The translations under genes and the position numbers were made by a program. From assembly GCA_965117035.1 (NCBI GenBank), contig OZ220748.1:3724637-3788636 (forward strand): a stretch of DNA of 64,000 nt, read 5' to 3'. The DNA is from CAZENU01 sp965117035 (GTDB lineage: Bacteria > Chloroflexota > Dehalococcoidia > Lucifugimonadales > CAZENU01). Every line of letters begins with the position of its first letter. Position 1 is the stretch's first letter. Under the pieces are notes generated by a model. It was not told where the DNA came from. It ran no database searches and saw only the letters and a program-made list of their open reading frames with translations. This document shows positions 41,202 through 51,214 of this stretch, piece after piece.

Positions 41202-43607
41202 GTGAGCTTGAAGCAGCCGGACGAACTGTTGCGGGAGAACGGGGGCCTGCGCCTGCGCCTCTCACGCCTGAGCGAGGCCAGCCTCCGCATCAATGAGAGC
41301 CTGGACTTCGACACGGTGTTGCAGGGCGTCCTCGACTCCGCACGCTCCCTCACCGGCGCCCGCTACGGGGTCATCGCCCTGCACGGCGACGACGGCATCG
41401 CCGGGGACTTCCTCTCCTCCGGCTTCACCAGGGACGAGGCGGACAGGCTGTGGACCATACCGGGCTGGCCGAGCCACTTCGAGTACCTGAGCGGAATTGC
41501 GTCGCCCCTGCGGGTGCCCGACCTGCTGGAACTCATCAGGTCGCTGGGCCTGCCCGAGCTGCGCCCCCCGGTTGCGATGAGCGAGAGGGTGTCCTTCCTG
41601 GCCTCCCCCGTGCTGCACCTGGGTGAGCGCGTCGGCAGCATCTACCTCGCGGAGAAGGAGCGTGGGCCGGAGTTCACCCAGGAGGACGAGGACACGCTGG
41701 TCATGTTCGCGTCCCAGGCGGCGATGGTGATCGCCAACGCCCGCAGGCACCGGGAGGAGCAGCGGGCCAGGGCCGACCTGGAGACGCTCATCGACACGTC
41801 CCCCGTCGGCGTGGTGGTCTTCGACGCCGGGGCGGGAGCGCCCAAGTCCTTCAACCGGGAGGCGATGAGGATCGTGGACAGCCTGCGGAACCCCGGCCAG
41901 TCGCCGGAGGACCTGCTCGACGTGGTGGCCTTCCGTCGGGCCGACGGTCGGGAGGTCTCACTGCGGGACTTCCCGGTCGCGGAGGCGTTGAGCTCGGGCG
42001 AGACGCTCCGGGCCGAGGAGGTGGTCATCAGCGTCCCCGACGGGCGGAGCCTCACGCTGCTGCTCAACGCCACGCCCATCCTCTCCACCGAGGGCGCGGT
42101 CGAGTCGATGGTCGTCACCCTACAGGACATGGCCGACCTGGAGGAGCAGGAGCGGATGCGGGTCGAGTTCCTGGCGATGGTGAGCCACGAGCTGCGGACT
42201 CCCCTGACCTCCGTCATGGGGTCGGCGGCGGCGATCATGAACTCGGAGACGGACCTGGACCCCGCCGTGGTGCGCCAGTTCGTGCGCATCATCTGGGACC
42301 AGGCCGAGCACATGAACGCCCTGGTCGCCGACCTGCTGGACGTGGCCCGCATCGAGACGGGCACGCTGCCGGTGGGTCTCGAACCCGCCGAGGTGGCCGT
42401 GCTGGTGGACCGGGCGCGGAGCGCGTTCACCAGCGCGGGAGGCAAGAACAACCTGGCCATCGACGTCGAGCCGGACCTGCCCCTGGTGATGGCGGACCGG
42501 CGGCGCATCGTGCAGGTGCTCGGCAACCTGCTGTCCAACGCGGCCCGCAACTCGTCGGAGTCGTCGGCCATAAGGGTGAGCGCGGTTAGGGACGGCGTTC
42601 ACGTGGCCTTCTCGGTCGCCGACGAGGGCCGGGGCATCCCGGCAGACAGCCTGCCCGACCTGTTCCGCAAGTTCTCCAGGGGCCAGTCCGAGGAGCAGGC
42701 GGGGGACACGGGACTGGGCCTCGCCATATGCAAGGGCATCGTGGAGGCCCACGGCGGCCGCATCTGGGCCGAGAGCGACGGGCCGGGCATGGGGGCTCGC
42801 TTCACCTTCACCCTTCCATCCTTCGAGGACTCGGGTGCTGGGGCGCTCGGCGTATTGCAGCCGGACCCGGCACGTCGAGAGCGGAAGGAGGAGCGGCGGG
42901 TGCGCGTCCTTGCCGTGGACGACGACCCCAACGACCTCCGCTACATCCGCGAGAACCTCGCAAAGTCGGGCTATGACCCGGTGGTGACCGGGGAGCCGCA
43001 GGAGGCGGTCCGCCTCGTGGTCGACGAGAGGCCGGAGCTGGTGCTGCTGGACCTGATGCTGCCGGGCGCGGACGGTATCGAGCTGATGAAGGACATCCTG
43101 GAAGTGGCCGACGTGCCGGTGATCTTCCTGTCCGCCTACGGGCGGGAGGAGGTCGTTGCCAGGGCCTTCGACATGGGGGCAGCCGACTACGTGGTCAAGC
43201 CCTTCTCGCCGACGGAGCTTTCGGCGAGGATCAGGGCAACTCTTCGCAGGCGGGCGGCCTCGGAACCGGGAGAGCCCTACGTGCTGGGGGACCTGGTCAT
43301 CGACTACGCCACCCGCAGCGTGACCCTCGCCGGCCGTCCGCTGGACCTGGTGTCGATGGAGTACCGGATGCTCGCCGAGCTCTCGGCCAACGCCGGTCGG
43401 GTGCTGACCTACCAGTATCTCGTGGAACGGGTCTGGGGAGAGCGGGGCGTCGGCGACATGCGGCCCATGCGCACCCTCATCAACAAGCTCCGCCGCAAGC
43501 TCGGCGACGCCGGCGCCAGACCCACCTACATCTTCACCGAGCGCCGCGTCGGCTACCGCATGCCCAAGGGGGAGGGGCGGGGTGAGGGACCAAGTTCCGC
43601 TCCCTGA
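41202..43607 (+). CDS. GAF-PAS histidine kinase fused to REC-wHTH regulator
   Basis: 801 residues carrying a complete two-component system in one chain: GAF domain (about 25-185), PAS (195-310), HisKA with the phospho-acceptor FLAMVSHELRTPL (His329), HATPase with GNLLSNAARNS and GLGLAICKGIVEAHGG, REC with VDDDP and phospho-Asp617 (LVLLDLMLPG), then an OmpR-type winged helix (about 690-795, ending RRVGYRMPKG). The GTG at 41202 gives the longest form. The GGGAGG site better fits a TTG two codons later. The signal is unknown. It faces the surface-protein gene and may regulate it and itself. Confidence 0.86.
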   Translation: MSLKQPDELLRENGGLRLRLSRLSEASLRINESLDFDTVLQGVLDSARSLTGARYGVIALHGDDGIAGDFLSSGFTRDEADRLWTIPGWPSHFEYLSGIASPLRVPDLLELIRSLGLPELRPPVAMSERVSFLASPVLHLGERVGSIYLAEKERGPEFTQEDEDTLVMFASQAAMVIANARRHREEQRARADLETLIDTSPVGVVVFDAGAGAPKSFNREAMRIVDSLRNPGQSPEDLLDVVAFRRADGREVSLRDFPVAEALSSGETLRAEEVVISVPDGRSLTLLLNATPILSTEGAVESMVVTLQDMADLEEQERMRVEFLAMVSHELRTPLTSVMGSAAAIMNSETDLDPAVVRQFVRIIWDQAEHMNALVADLLDVARIETGTLPVGLEPAEVAVLVDRARSAFTSAGGKNNLAIDVEPDLPLVMADRRRIVQVLGNLLSNAARNSSESSAIRVSAVRDGVHVAFSVADEGRGIPADSLPDLFRKFSRGQSEEQAGDTGLGLAICKGIVEAHGGRIWAESDGPGMGARFTFTLPSFEDSGAGALGVLQPDPARRERKEERRVRVLAVDDDPNDLRYIRENLAKSGYDPVVTGEPQEAVRLVVDERPELVLLDLMLPGADGIELMKDILEVADVPVIFLSAYGREEVVARAFDMGAADYVVKPFSPTELSARIRATLRRRAASEPGEPYVLGDLVIDYATRSVTLAGRPLDLVSMEYRMLAELSANAGRVLTYQYLVERVWGERGVGDMRPMRTLINKLRRKLGDAGARPTYIFTERRVGYRMPKGEGRGEGPSSAP

Positions 43608-43703
43608 GCGGGAGCGCGCCTACCTTGCACGATGGTGAGTAGAGAAGGAACTAGGTTTGGCCTTCGGGAATACTAAACTAGACGATGAGTTTGGGAGGAC
43701 AGA

Positions 43704-44507
43704 GTGGCTCTACTGTGCGGTGATTGCGGGACTGCACTGAACCCTGACGCAAGACGGTTCTCAGATCGGAACCTCAACGCTTCCGTCGGCTCTCTTTGCG
43801 TGGAATGCTACTCCAATTCGCCATTATGCAGGGAGTATGAAGACAAACTCCGAGCGAGAGACGGGGTCTTCGACCCAAGGCGAGGATACGTATGGCCTCT
43901 ATTGTCAGACTCACGGGGTTGGATGGAGATAGCGACAGCGAACTATGAGTTTCCCGAACCTAGCGCCTCTTGGTCTGAGGTCAGCAAGAACAACATCGCC
44001 CTAACGTGCGGCGGCATTGCCCTGGAAACTGCTTACAAAGCAATCCTATTAGCGGATGGGCGCAGCCGATACAAATGGGAGGCACAACCCTACCACCAGG
44101 ACATGCCATATAAGCACGCCGTGAGGGAGTTGCACAATCGACTGCGTGACGACCGCAAAGCTATCGTAGATTCAGTCATTGAGTCCCTCTATAAAGGAAG
44201 CAGGTCTGCGTTGGAATGGTATTTTGAGACTGTCGATGTACACGTGAATCACCCCTACCGGAAATACTGGTTCATTGGCGCATCTATAGTCGGCGGATTT
44301 TCACGAGGTACATTTCAGATGATGGAGACGGTACACCACGCCCTGATGGATCAGGCAGAAAGTGCCTGGAGCGAACTGCAATCAGAATACAGTGCGACCG
44401 CCAGGGAGATTAGGGAGATCGCAGACCGCACACCGGCCGTGTACGACTTGGAAGGTCCTTCTCTGACCGGAGAGAGGCGGCCCGGGGGCAGTAGAGAAGG
44501 CAAATGA
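43704..44507 (+). CDS. Zinc-ribbon protein with HEPN-like helical domain
   Basis: 267 residues, GTG start at 43704 behind GGGAGGAC. N-terminal zinc ribbon: CGDCG (5-9) and CVECY (about 33-37). The middle has a helical segment, NNIALTCGGIALETAYKAIL ... AVRELHNRLRDD, that resembles HEPN-like proteins. I see no clear RxxxxH ribonuclease motif. Base composition is clearly less GC-rich than the genes before it, consistent with transfer. The stop overlaps the next small ORF. Confidence 0.5.
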   Translation: MALLCGDCGTALNPDARRFSDRNLNASVGSLCVECYSNSPLCREYEDKLRARDGVFDPRRGYVWPLLSDSRGWMEIATANYEFPEPSASWSEVSKNNIALTCGGIALETAYKAILLADGRSRYKWEAQPYHQDMPYKHAVRELHNRLRDDRKAIVDSVIESLYKGSRSALEWYFETVDVHVNHPYRKYWFIGASIVGGFSRGTFQMMETVHHALMDQAESAWSELQSEYSATAREIREIADRTPAVYDLEGPSLTGERRPGGSREGK

Positions 44508-44671
44508 GGTCTAACCTGTCGGGGTTCATGCCGGTGATAGCGCTTGCGGCGGCAATTGCTCTTATGGCCGCAGTAGCCTGCGGCGACAGTGAGGATGGGA
44601 TGGCTGCCCAGGAGTGGACAACGACGGCGGCGACCACAGAGCTCTATCAAGTTGGTGCGGTCCCGAGATGA
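44504..44671 (+). CDS. Tiny lipoprotein-like ORF (55 aa)
   Basis: A 55-residue ORF: M-R-S-N, the hydrophobic stretch VIALAAAIALMAAVAC (11-26), then GDSEDG. AAVAC followed by GDSE is a good lipobox with the lipidated Cys at 26. It overlaps the upstream gene by ATGA and the HNH gene by ATGA, so it is probably translated as part of this three-gene unit. Below the usual gene-calling cutoff. Function unknown. Confidence 0.55.
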   Translation: MRSNLSGFMPVIALAAAIALMAAVACGDSEDGMAAQEWTTTAATTELYQVGAVPR

Positions 44672-45540
44672 CAACCCACCGGTATGCGCCCGTCGGCCTA
44701 TGCATCTACTGTGGAACAACCGACCTTCCTCCAGGTGTGAGGAGGTTCGGAGACGAACACATCGTGCCGCTTGCCCTAAACGGTGGGTTAGTCCTGCCAG
44801 AGGCAAGTTGCCGGAACTGCGAACGAACCATCAATAGGGAGATCGAAAACCGCTTACTCTCCGAGGAATGGGCGCTCTTCCGGGCGAAGTATGGCTTGCC
44901 CACTCGCAGGCCGAAGAATAGGGCGAAGACCGTTTCACTTGGTTCCCGGACGGGTGGTCACATCAAAGTGCCAGCCACCGAGTACACCGCACCGGTTCCG
45001 TTGTACAACTTCGACACCGCGAGAATTCTGTCGGGGGTACATCCGATTCCGAACTCCCACGCGTGGACCGTGTCCGTGTTGTCGGATGGCGATGAGGAGG
45101 AGCGCTTGCAGAAGCGATATCCCCTCTGGAACGGGGTGCACACCTTCAGGACGGAACCCTACCGGTTCGCTCGGTTCATCGCCAAGATCAGTTATGCCTA
45201 CGCAGTCGCAGAGGTGGGACTACACTGCTTTCGGCCACTGGTGAGAGATATCATCCTTGGTAAGTCAGACGACTACTTCCATTTCGTGGGCAGCGCCCCA
45301 CAAGATCCGCCGCCTTCCGGGTGGCCCCCCGGAGGCCAGCACCACTTTGCAATAACAATCCGCTTTATGCAGGACTACATCGGACTCGTCGTTGTCGATT
45401 TCAAGCTGTTCGCGGAAGCGGGCACTCCCGTTTACCATGCTGTTGTGGGTGAGATCGACGCGAAGAACCCTGGACACTTCGCCGCGCTGGAGCAGTACCA
45501 GTCCATCGGACAATTGATACCGCTGCAACCATTGGAGTGA
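44668..45540 (+). CDS. HNH-endonuclease-like protein
   Basis: 290 residues. CIYCGTTDLPPGVRRFGDEH leads into IVPLALNGGL and CRNCERTINREIE, the Cys-pair zinc site plus E/H-P core of an HNH nuclease. The C-terminal 200 residues are an unassigned beta-rich domain. I chose the ATG at 44668 because it overlaps the lipoprotein-like stop by four bases. A frame to 44614 lacks a sensible site. Likely a defence or homing nuclease. Confidence 0.68.
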   Translation: MTTHRYAPVGLCIYCGTTDLPPGVRRFGDEHIVPLALNGGLVLPEASCRNCERTINREIENRLLSEEWALFRAKYGLPTRRPKNRAKTVSLGSRTGGHIKVPATEYTAPVPLYNFDTARILSGVHPIPNSHAWTVSVLSDGDEEERLQKRYPLWNGVHTFRTEPYRFARFIAKISYAYAVAEVGLHCFRPLVRDIILGKSDDYFHFVGSAPQDPPPSGWPPGGQHHFAITIRFMQDYIGLVVVDFKLFAEAGTPVYHAVVGEIDAKNPGHFAALEQYQSIGQLIPLQPLE

Positions 45541-45659
45541 TCGATACTCAAGCGAACGCACCAGCCGAAGGCTGGCCCCTTCCGGTGTGCGCAGGACTCT
45601 GGCGGGACCTAGAGGGGTGCCACAAGAATGGGACTCAAGAGATTCGCGCAGGTGCATGC

Positions 45660-46628
45660 CTATAGAAAGCTCTCACCAGCATGGTCTGCAAAGGCATCGG
45701 CGTCACGTATGTATCCCATGACTGTAGCCGGGTTCGTGTGACGACTAACGGCCATGATCTTGTCCAATCGCGCGCCATGAACGGCTGCGCTGGTAACAAA
45801 GCCAGCCCTCAGCGAATGCCCGGCTATGTCCTTCGGATCCAGTCCGATCTGTGCTGCGTAGTGCTTGAGGATGCGGGGAATATCGCTGTGGTGCATCGGC
45901 TTGCCTCGCAAACGGCCTCCGCGCTTCATTGTTTGGAAGACCGGCCCATTCGTTATGCCCGAGCTCTCCAGCCACAACCGAAGGCGCATTATCGGGCGAA
46001 CGGCCTTTCCATCGAGTATCGCGACCCGCTGTCCTTTGCCCTGCTGGTCAGTCTTGGACTGGCGAATCGTAATCCACATGCGATCTCTATCGTCTTCACT
46101 GGAGTCCAAGAACTCGACGTCGTCGAAGACCAGATTACATATCTCTGATCGGCGCAAAGCTCCGGCGAAGCCGACCGCAATCATTGCGGCATCTCGTTTG
46201 CCTATTGGCGTGTTAGGACAGGCCCGCAACATAGCTCTAATGTGGTACTCTCGCAAAGCCTCGACCTTTCGGCTTGAGGAGCCTTTGAGCCGAGCCAACC
46301 CCTTGAGCGTCGCGCGAACTACCGGATGCCTCGTGGGTGACGGCCTTCCAGCCTCAAGGTACTTCTTGTTCACGGCGCTCTTGTAGAGCATGACCGTGCC
46401 CATCGAAGGTGTCACTCCGCTCTTCGGACTCGCACCAGTTGCCAGATGAACAAAGAAGCGGGCGACTCTATCGGGAGGAACCGATAAAGGATCGTCAATC
46501 CCCTCTGTGGCACAGTAGTCCGTGAATCTACTCCACCCCTTCTGGTATGCCTTCCGAGTGTTGTCGGACAACTCCGACGGCATCGCCTCTATCTGCAAGC
46601 CTCTATCTGCTAGTGCCAAAGCATCCAT
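45660..46628 (-). CDS. Tyrosine recombinase / integrase
   Basis: A 322-residue XerC-type integrase. An N-terminal SAM-like DNA-binding part (SDNTRKAYQKGWSRFTDYCA) precedes the catalytic domain, with all hallmarks: Arg160 (GALRRSEICNL), His271-x-x-Arg274 (HSLRAG), His297 (SRHTNP) and Tyr306 (VMGYIRDAD). It probably moved the 43.7-58 kb defence cassette or a part of it. It sits beside a truncated R-M gene, a common sign of site-specific insertion. No second att copy was found. Confidence 0.88.
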   Translation of the reverse strand: MDALALADRGLQIEAMPSELSDNTRKAYQKGWSRFTDYCATEGIDDPLSVPPDRVARFFVHLATGASPKSGVTPSMGTVMLYKSAVNKKYLEAGRPSPTRHPVVRATLKGLARLKGSSSRKVEALREYHIRAMLRACPNTPIGKRDAAMIAVGFAGALRRSEICNLVFDDVEFLDSSEDDRDRMWITIRQSKTDQQGKGQRVAILDGKAVRPIMRLRLWLESSGITNGPVFQTMKRGGRLRGKPMHHSDIPRILKHYAAQIGLDPKDIAGHSLRAGFVTSAAVHGARLDKIMAVSRHTNPATVMGYIRDADAFADHAGESFL

Positions 46629-46782
46629 ATGTCCCTCCGTGTCTCAGTAAGTGTCGTCTACATTAGGTTGACCCATAGAGACACTGGATTCCGAGGGCGC
46701 ACTGAGGAGGGCCGGAAGCTCAATCAGCCGCTAGGGACATGAACACAACATGTTGCCAAGCACAAGCTTTGCAGGTTGGTAG

Positions 46783-47583
46783 GCGGGTCGCAGCTGTATC
46801 TCGACAGAGCTAGTACACGAAAATGCCATTAACTACGGAATAAAAACCGGCTACAACGACGCCTTCATCATCGATAACCAGACTAAGGAAGCACTAGTCG
46901 CGGAGGACCCCAAGTCAACCGAGGTCATTAAGCCCGTGCTGCGCGGAAGGGACATCCAGCGTTACCAAGCTCGGTGGAAAGAACTGTGGCTCATAGCTAC
47001 GTTCCCTGCCCTCGCTGTCAATATCGATGACTATCCGGCTGTGAAGAGACACCTGCTTTCATTTGGCAAACAGAGGTTAGAGCAATCGGGCAAGCGGCTT
47101 CCCAACGGGACGCGGGCCAGGAAGAAGACTACCAACGCTTGGTTTGAAATGCAGGATACCTGCGCTTACCACGCAGAATTCATCAAGGAGAAGCTCTTTT
47201 GGATAGACCTTACTGAACAGGGAAGGTTTGCTTACGACGAAGGCGAGATGTTCTGCGTGAACTCTGCATATATGATGACAGGCGATTCGATCAAGTACCT
47301 ATGTGCTGTACTCAATTCCACTCTCGTGACTTGGTTCATGCGGAGCAGTGCTCTGAATTCAGGGATGGGTACCACCAGGTGGGTAAGATTCACAGTGGAC
47401 CGCATTCCTGTTCCCAGAATTGACGCAATGCGCCAGCGGCCTCTAATCCAACTCGTAGACAAGATTCTACATGCCCGTAGTGCTAGGAAGGATACTCTAG
47501 CGTTAGAGGAGGACATGGATCAGCTGGTCTATGCTCTGTATGGTCTTACCGAGAATGAGGTTCAGTGGATTGCCAACAAATGA
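46783..47583 (+). pseudogene. Truncated type IIG R-M C-terminal fragment
   Basis: A C-terminal piece of an Eco57I/TaqI-type restriction-modification protein. The frame opens at 46783 after a stop, with INYGIKTGYNDAFII in place of the homologous ITTGLNGAFII. GRDIQRYQARW, WLIAT, EKLFWIDLTEQGRFAY and MMTGDSIKYLCAVLNSTLV follow. It parallels the last third of the intact protein at 47646-51206. The methyltransferase part is missing, so it cannot be functional. It lies tail-to-tail with the intact gene. Confidence 0.75.
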
Positions 47584-47645
47584 ATTCCATGAGCCCTTAA
47601 TTCCTCCCGGCGGGCAAAGGACTGCCAAGCCGAACGCGACTAAGC

Positions 47646-50600
47646 CTAAAGGCGTTGTTCGATCTCCACTATCTCCTGGGGAGTTAGTCCGTAGAGTTGA
47701 TATACGATTTGGTCAATCTCTGCTTCAGACTCAGAGGTATCGGCCCCCTGATCTTCCCCCTTGGCTCGAAGGATGTGATCGGTCATTTCGGTGAATGCCT
47801 TCTGACTAGTAGGAGCAAGGCTTGGGATTGGGATGCGCTCTACTGCGAACTTCTTCCACTGAGGCAGCCCCATACCAGTTGTTAATGCCTCTGTCTTCAT
47901 TAGCCAGGCGATCAGGGTACTATTGAGGACTGCACACAGGTATTTCAAGGAGGCACCGGTCATCATGAAGCCCTTGTCGTTGCAGTACATTTCTTCATTG
48001 GAGTAGCTGAATCTACCTCGCGCAGTCATATCCATCCAGAACAGCTTCTCGCCTTTGAAATCCGCGTGGTAAGCGCAGTTACGAAGGTTATACGGTGTCC
48101 GCCCCTTGTCGTATCGCTTCTCCAATTGCTCGTAATGGCCGTCGAGGTAGGTCTTGATGGCAGGGTAATCGTCGATCTCAATCGGCGGAACACCGTCATA
48201 TCCGTTGTGAGTGGCGATGAGCCACTTGCCAGCCCATTTTGCTCGATAGCGCTCAATGTCTCGGCCTCGCAGGACGGGCTTGATGATGTCCTCGGATCGC
48301 GGGTCCAGTGCGATCAATCCCTCTTTAGTCTGGTTATCGATGATGAAGGCGCCGTTGAGTCCGGTAGTTATTCCTCGATAAATGGCAATATCCCACTCTT
48401 TCAATGGCGTTCCCACAGCTACCATCTTATCCATGATGCCCTGTTCAATCGATGAGAGCACACTCCAAGGGCTTTCACCTTGCGGGCTGAATCCACTCCA
48501 GAACTCCTCTTCGGGCGGGAAAGCCTTATGGGAGAGACGGTCCATGTCCACTGCCTTGCCGGATTCGTCTGCCTTCCCGCGCCGACCGAAGAGGACGCTG
48601 GTGTCCACGATGACGTTATCGAAAACATCCTTACCCATCTCCAAGAGCCGCAGGACCGTAAAGGCTTCGGCCATATGCTTGCGCGTTGCCTTGCCGTACT
48701 CGGCCTTCAACCAGCTGTTGGAGGTGATGAAAGCGAGATGGCCGCTCGATGACAGCAGCCTCAATCCTTGTTCATAAAAGAGTTGGTAGAGGTCTCCCGT
48801 GCTCGCGAAGGTTGCATATCCGGCGTTTCTATACAGTTTTCCTAAGCGGCCGCCGTCCTTCTGGAGCTGAACGTAAGGCGGATTACCAATAACAACGTCA
48901 AAGCCACCAGCGACGTCAAACATGTACCCGGGGTCGAACCATTCGGCGTGGTCGTTCTGGTCATAGGGGTCCCAAGTGGATATCTTGCCAGCGTCGGACT
49001 TGGACATACCCGCCCGTTCTAGCTCCGTGGCAAGTTCGTCTCTCAGCCGGGTGTCTTCACTTCGCAGACGTAGTTTCTCCTGGCGGATGCCGGCATGGAA
49101 GTGCCTCTCTCGGTTCTGTCGTAGTTGATCGTTTAGCTCAGAAACGCGGTTCTGACCACCCAATGGAAGCTGGACGGCCTTGTTGTCCAGTCCTAAGAGC
49201 GTATCCGCCGCCACGAATCGCGTCTCCAGGTTGGGCAGCGGCTGGATGCCATAGTTTCCGGCGGCAGCGTCAGGCTGCTGTTCTATAGCAAGGGAAATGA
49301 AGAAGCGCAGTTTGGCGATTTGGGTCGCTACGGGCTGGATATCTACGCCATAGATGCTGTTCTGGATTAGGTAGAGCTTGCGACCAAAGTCGGAGCCGCG
49401 GTATCGCTCGAATGTGTCGCTAATGTCCTGTAGGGCCTGGTTCCGTTGCTGTTGTGTGGCTGCGTCGTAGGCTTGCTCCGTCTGCTTCAACGCCAACTCG
49501 CGTTGCAGGGCCTCCCACCGTCTATTATCGGAGTCCAGGCGCCGCAGGGCTAAAGTGAGCTTGTGGAGGACTCCCATAGGGAAAGCACCGGAGCCGACAG
49601 CCGGGTCCAACACTCGCAAATCAGCAATGGCGCGCACGACGCGGTCAGCCTCGTCCGGGAGAAATAACTCGTCGGCGTCGCTGTAATCGAGAAGATAGTG
49701 GAGACGTTCTTCCCACCAGTTCCGGTCGGCGTCGTCAGGGGCGACCTTCTGGACAATGGAGGCGACTAGAGCCTCGTCCACCATGTAGTCCACGACAGCA
49801 CGGGGCGTGTAGTAGGAGCCAGTCTGCTTGCGGGCGCTCTCCTTCGTCTCAGGGTTGTATGCAGCCAGCAAGTTCTCAAAGACCTTGCCCAGCAACTCCG
49901 GGTCCAGGGCCACTTCCACCTCTACAGGCGTGTTCTCTTCCACAGTGAACTTATAGCGATCAAAGAGGTTGATGAGGCCGTCAGCACCAAAGAAGAGGCG
50001 GTTGGGGATTGAGAGCAGCCGCTTGTCCACATCGGAAAAGCAGTCGATACGATAGCCGCCCTTGCCTTTGGCTTCCTCGCTATCGAGGCAATCGAAAAGT
50101 CCGCCGTTGATGAAGGGGGTCTTGGCAAAGTATTCGACCAAAGCGTCGGGGTTAGTCATCTCGGACCGGAAGCGGTAGCGGGTGAAGTCCCGGTGGGTCG
50201 GGTTGGATTCTTTGCTGAACCCACGCCGGTCTATCTCGGTGTTCAGAGTGGCGAAGAAGAGGTTCTGCAGGACGGCGCGGTAGTAGGAGTCGCCGGTGGA
50301 GCGGTCGTAATCCTTGAGCAACGGACCGATCTGATTCTCTATGAAGAGCTCGGGGGCAACCAGCCCCTTCTCCTTGATGAACCAGATGAAGAGCATCCGC
50401 GTTATGAGGCGGATGACGTGCTCTTGGGGGGTAAGGACCTTGTTCTCCGCCGTGGGGAATCGCGTGAACTCCGGTTTCACCGCTTGGTCAAACCAGCGTT
50501 GCAACTCCCGGTAGAAACGGCGGTTCAGTTCCTCGGTGTCCAGCGCGTCCAGCCAGGCGGCCAGAAGACCGTCGAAGTTTCGAGACTGGCCGCGCAAGTT

Positions 50601-51206
50601 CACCCAGGTCAGGCGCTCGTCCAGTGAAAGCTCCGAGAGAATGTCCAAGTGGGCCCGGTGCGGATCGGACGGCCTAATCTCCCGAATCAAAGACACGCTG
50701 CCAAGCACGTCCCTTTCAGGGTCGCGCCGGTTGGGGCGGCGATGGACAAAGGCGAGAGACAAGAGATCAGAGGATGTCTTGAAAAGAACAGCTGTGGGTA
50801 TCTGCCACCGCTTGTTTATTTCACGGGCGAAGGTTGCGTAGGTACCTCGCGGATAGCTGGTCTCTTTCAGTTCCACGGCTGCAAAGAGGAAGCTGCGGGC
50901 ATTGCCGGTGTCGAAGCTCCCGACGTCGAATAGCGAACTTTGCGCCGCGATCTCTTGGTCGGTGTACTGAAAGAGGACCCGTATTGAATCGGCGCTTTCC
51001 CTAAAGGACCGCTCCGTCTGGGTCCCCGGTGTGGAGGCAGGGTACTGCTGGATGAAGTCGTCAATCAAAGAGGTCTGGCCGTCCGGCATAAGGCTGCTGC
51101 TGTAGCCCAGGACGGCCAGCAAGTCCGTTGCGGCCTCGGCAAACTCCCGGCCAGGGACCTCAGCTAGAGCAACTCTGATTTCGGATGCAACGTCGGTCTT
51201 GTTCAT
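47646..51206 (-). CDS. Eco57I-type methylase / type IIG R-M protein
   Basis: A 1186-residue adenine-N6 methyltransferase-like protein. The N-terminal part has SFLFAAVELKETSYPRG, which may be a nuclease domain. Motif I is LDPAVGSGAFP near 540 and the catalytic motif is GNPPYVQLQKDGG near 785. A TaqI-like DNA-recognition domain occupies the last 300 residues. Last gene of a four-gene defence operon; only 8 bases separate it from the helicase stop. It may modify host DNA while the helicase acts on invading DNA. Confidence 0.82.
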   Translation of the reverse strand: MNKTDVASEIRVALAEVPGREFAEAATDLLAVLGYSSSLMPDGQTSLIDDFIQQYPASTPGTQTERSFRESADSIRVLFQYTDQEIAAQSSLFDVGSFDTGNARSFLFAAVELKETSYPRGTYATFAREINKRWQIPTAVLFKTSSDLLSLAFVHRRPNRRDPERDVLGSVSLIREIRPSDPHRAHLDILSELSLDERLTWVNLRGQSRNFDGLLAAWLDALDTEELNRRFYRELQRWFDQAVKPEFTRFPTAENKVLTPQEHVIRLITRMLFIWFIKEKGLVAPELFIENQIGPLLKDYDRSTGDSYYRAVLQNLFFATLNTEIDRRGFSKESNPTHRDFTRYRFRSEMTNPDALVEYFAKTPFINGGLFDCLDSEEAKGKGGYRIDCFSDVDKRLLSIPNRLFFGADGLINLFDRYKFTVEENTPVEVEVALDPELLGKVFENLLAAYNPETKESARKQTGSYYTPRAVVDYMVDEALVASIVQKVAPDDADRNWWEERLHYLLDYSDADELFLPDEADRVVRAIADLRVLDPAVGSGAFPMGVLHKLTLALRRLDSDNRRWEALQRELALKQTEQAYDAATQQQRNQALQDISDTFERYRGSDFGRKLYLIQNSIYGVDIQPVATQIAKLRFFISLAIEQQPDAAAGNYGIQPLPNLETRFVAADTLLGLDNKAVQLPLGGQNRVSELNDQLRQNRERHFHAGIRQEKLRLRSEDTRLRDELATELERAGMSKSDAGKISTWDPYDQNDHAEWFDPGYMFDVAGGFDVVIGNPPYVQLQKDGGRLGKLYRNAGYATFASTGDLYQLFYEQGLRLLSSSGHLAFITSNSWLKAEYGKATRKHMAEAFTVLRLLEMGKDVFDNVIVDTSVLFGRRGKADESGKAVDMDRLSHKAFPPEEEFWSGFSPQGESPWSVLSSIEQGIMDKMVAVGTPLKEWDIAIYRGITTGLNGAFIIDNQTKEGLIALDPRSEDIIKPVLRGRDIERYRAKWAGKWLIATHNGYDGVPPIEIDDYPAIKTYLDGHYEQLEKRYDKGRTPYNLRNCAYHADFKGEKLFWMDMTARGRFSYSNEEMYCNDKGFMMTGASLKYLCAVLNSTLIAWLMKTEALTTGMGLPQWKKFAVERIPIPSLAPTSQKAFTEMTDHILRAKGEDQGADTSESEAEIDQIVYQLYGLTPQEIVEIEQRL

Positions 51207-51214
51207 CGTTGTTC

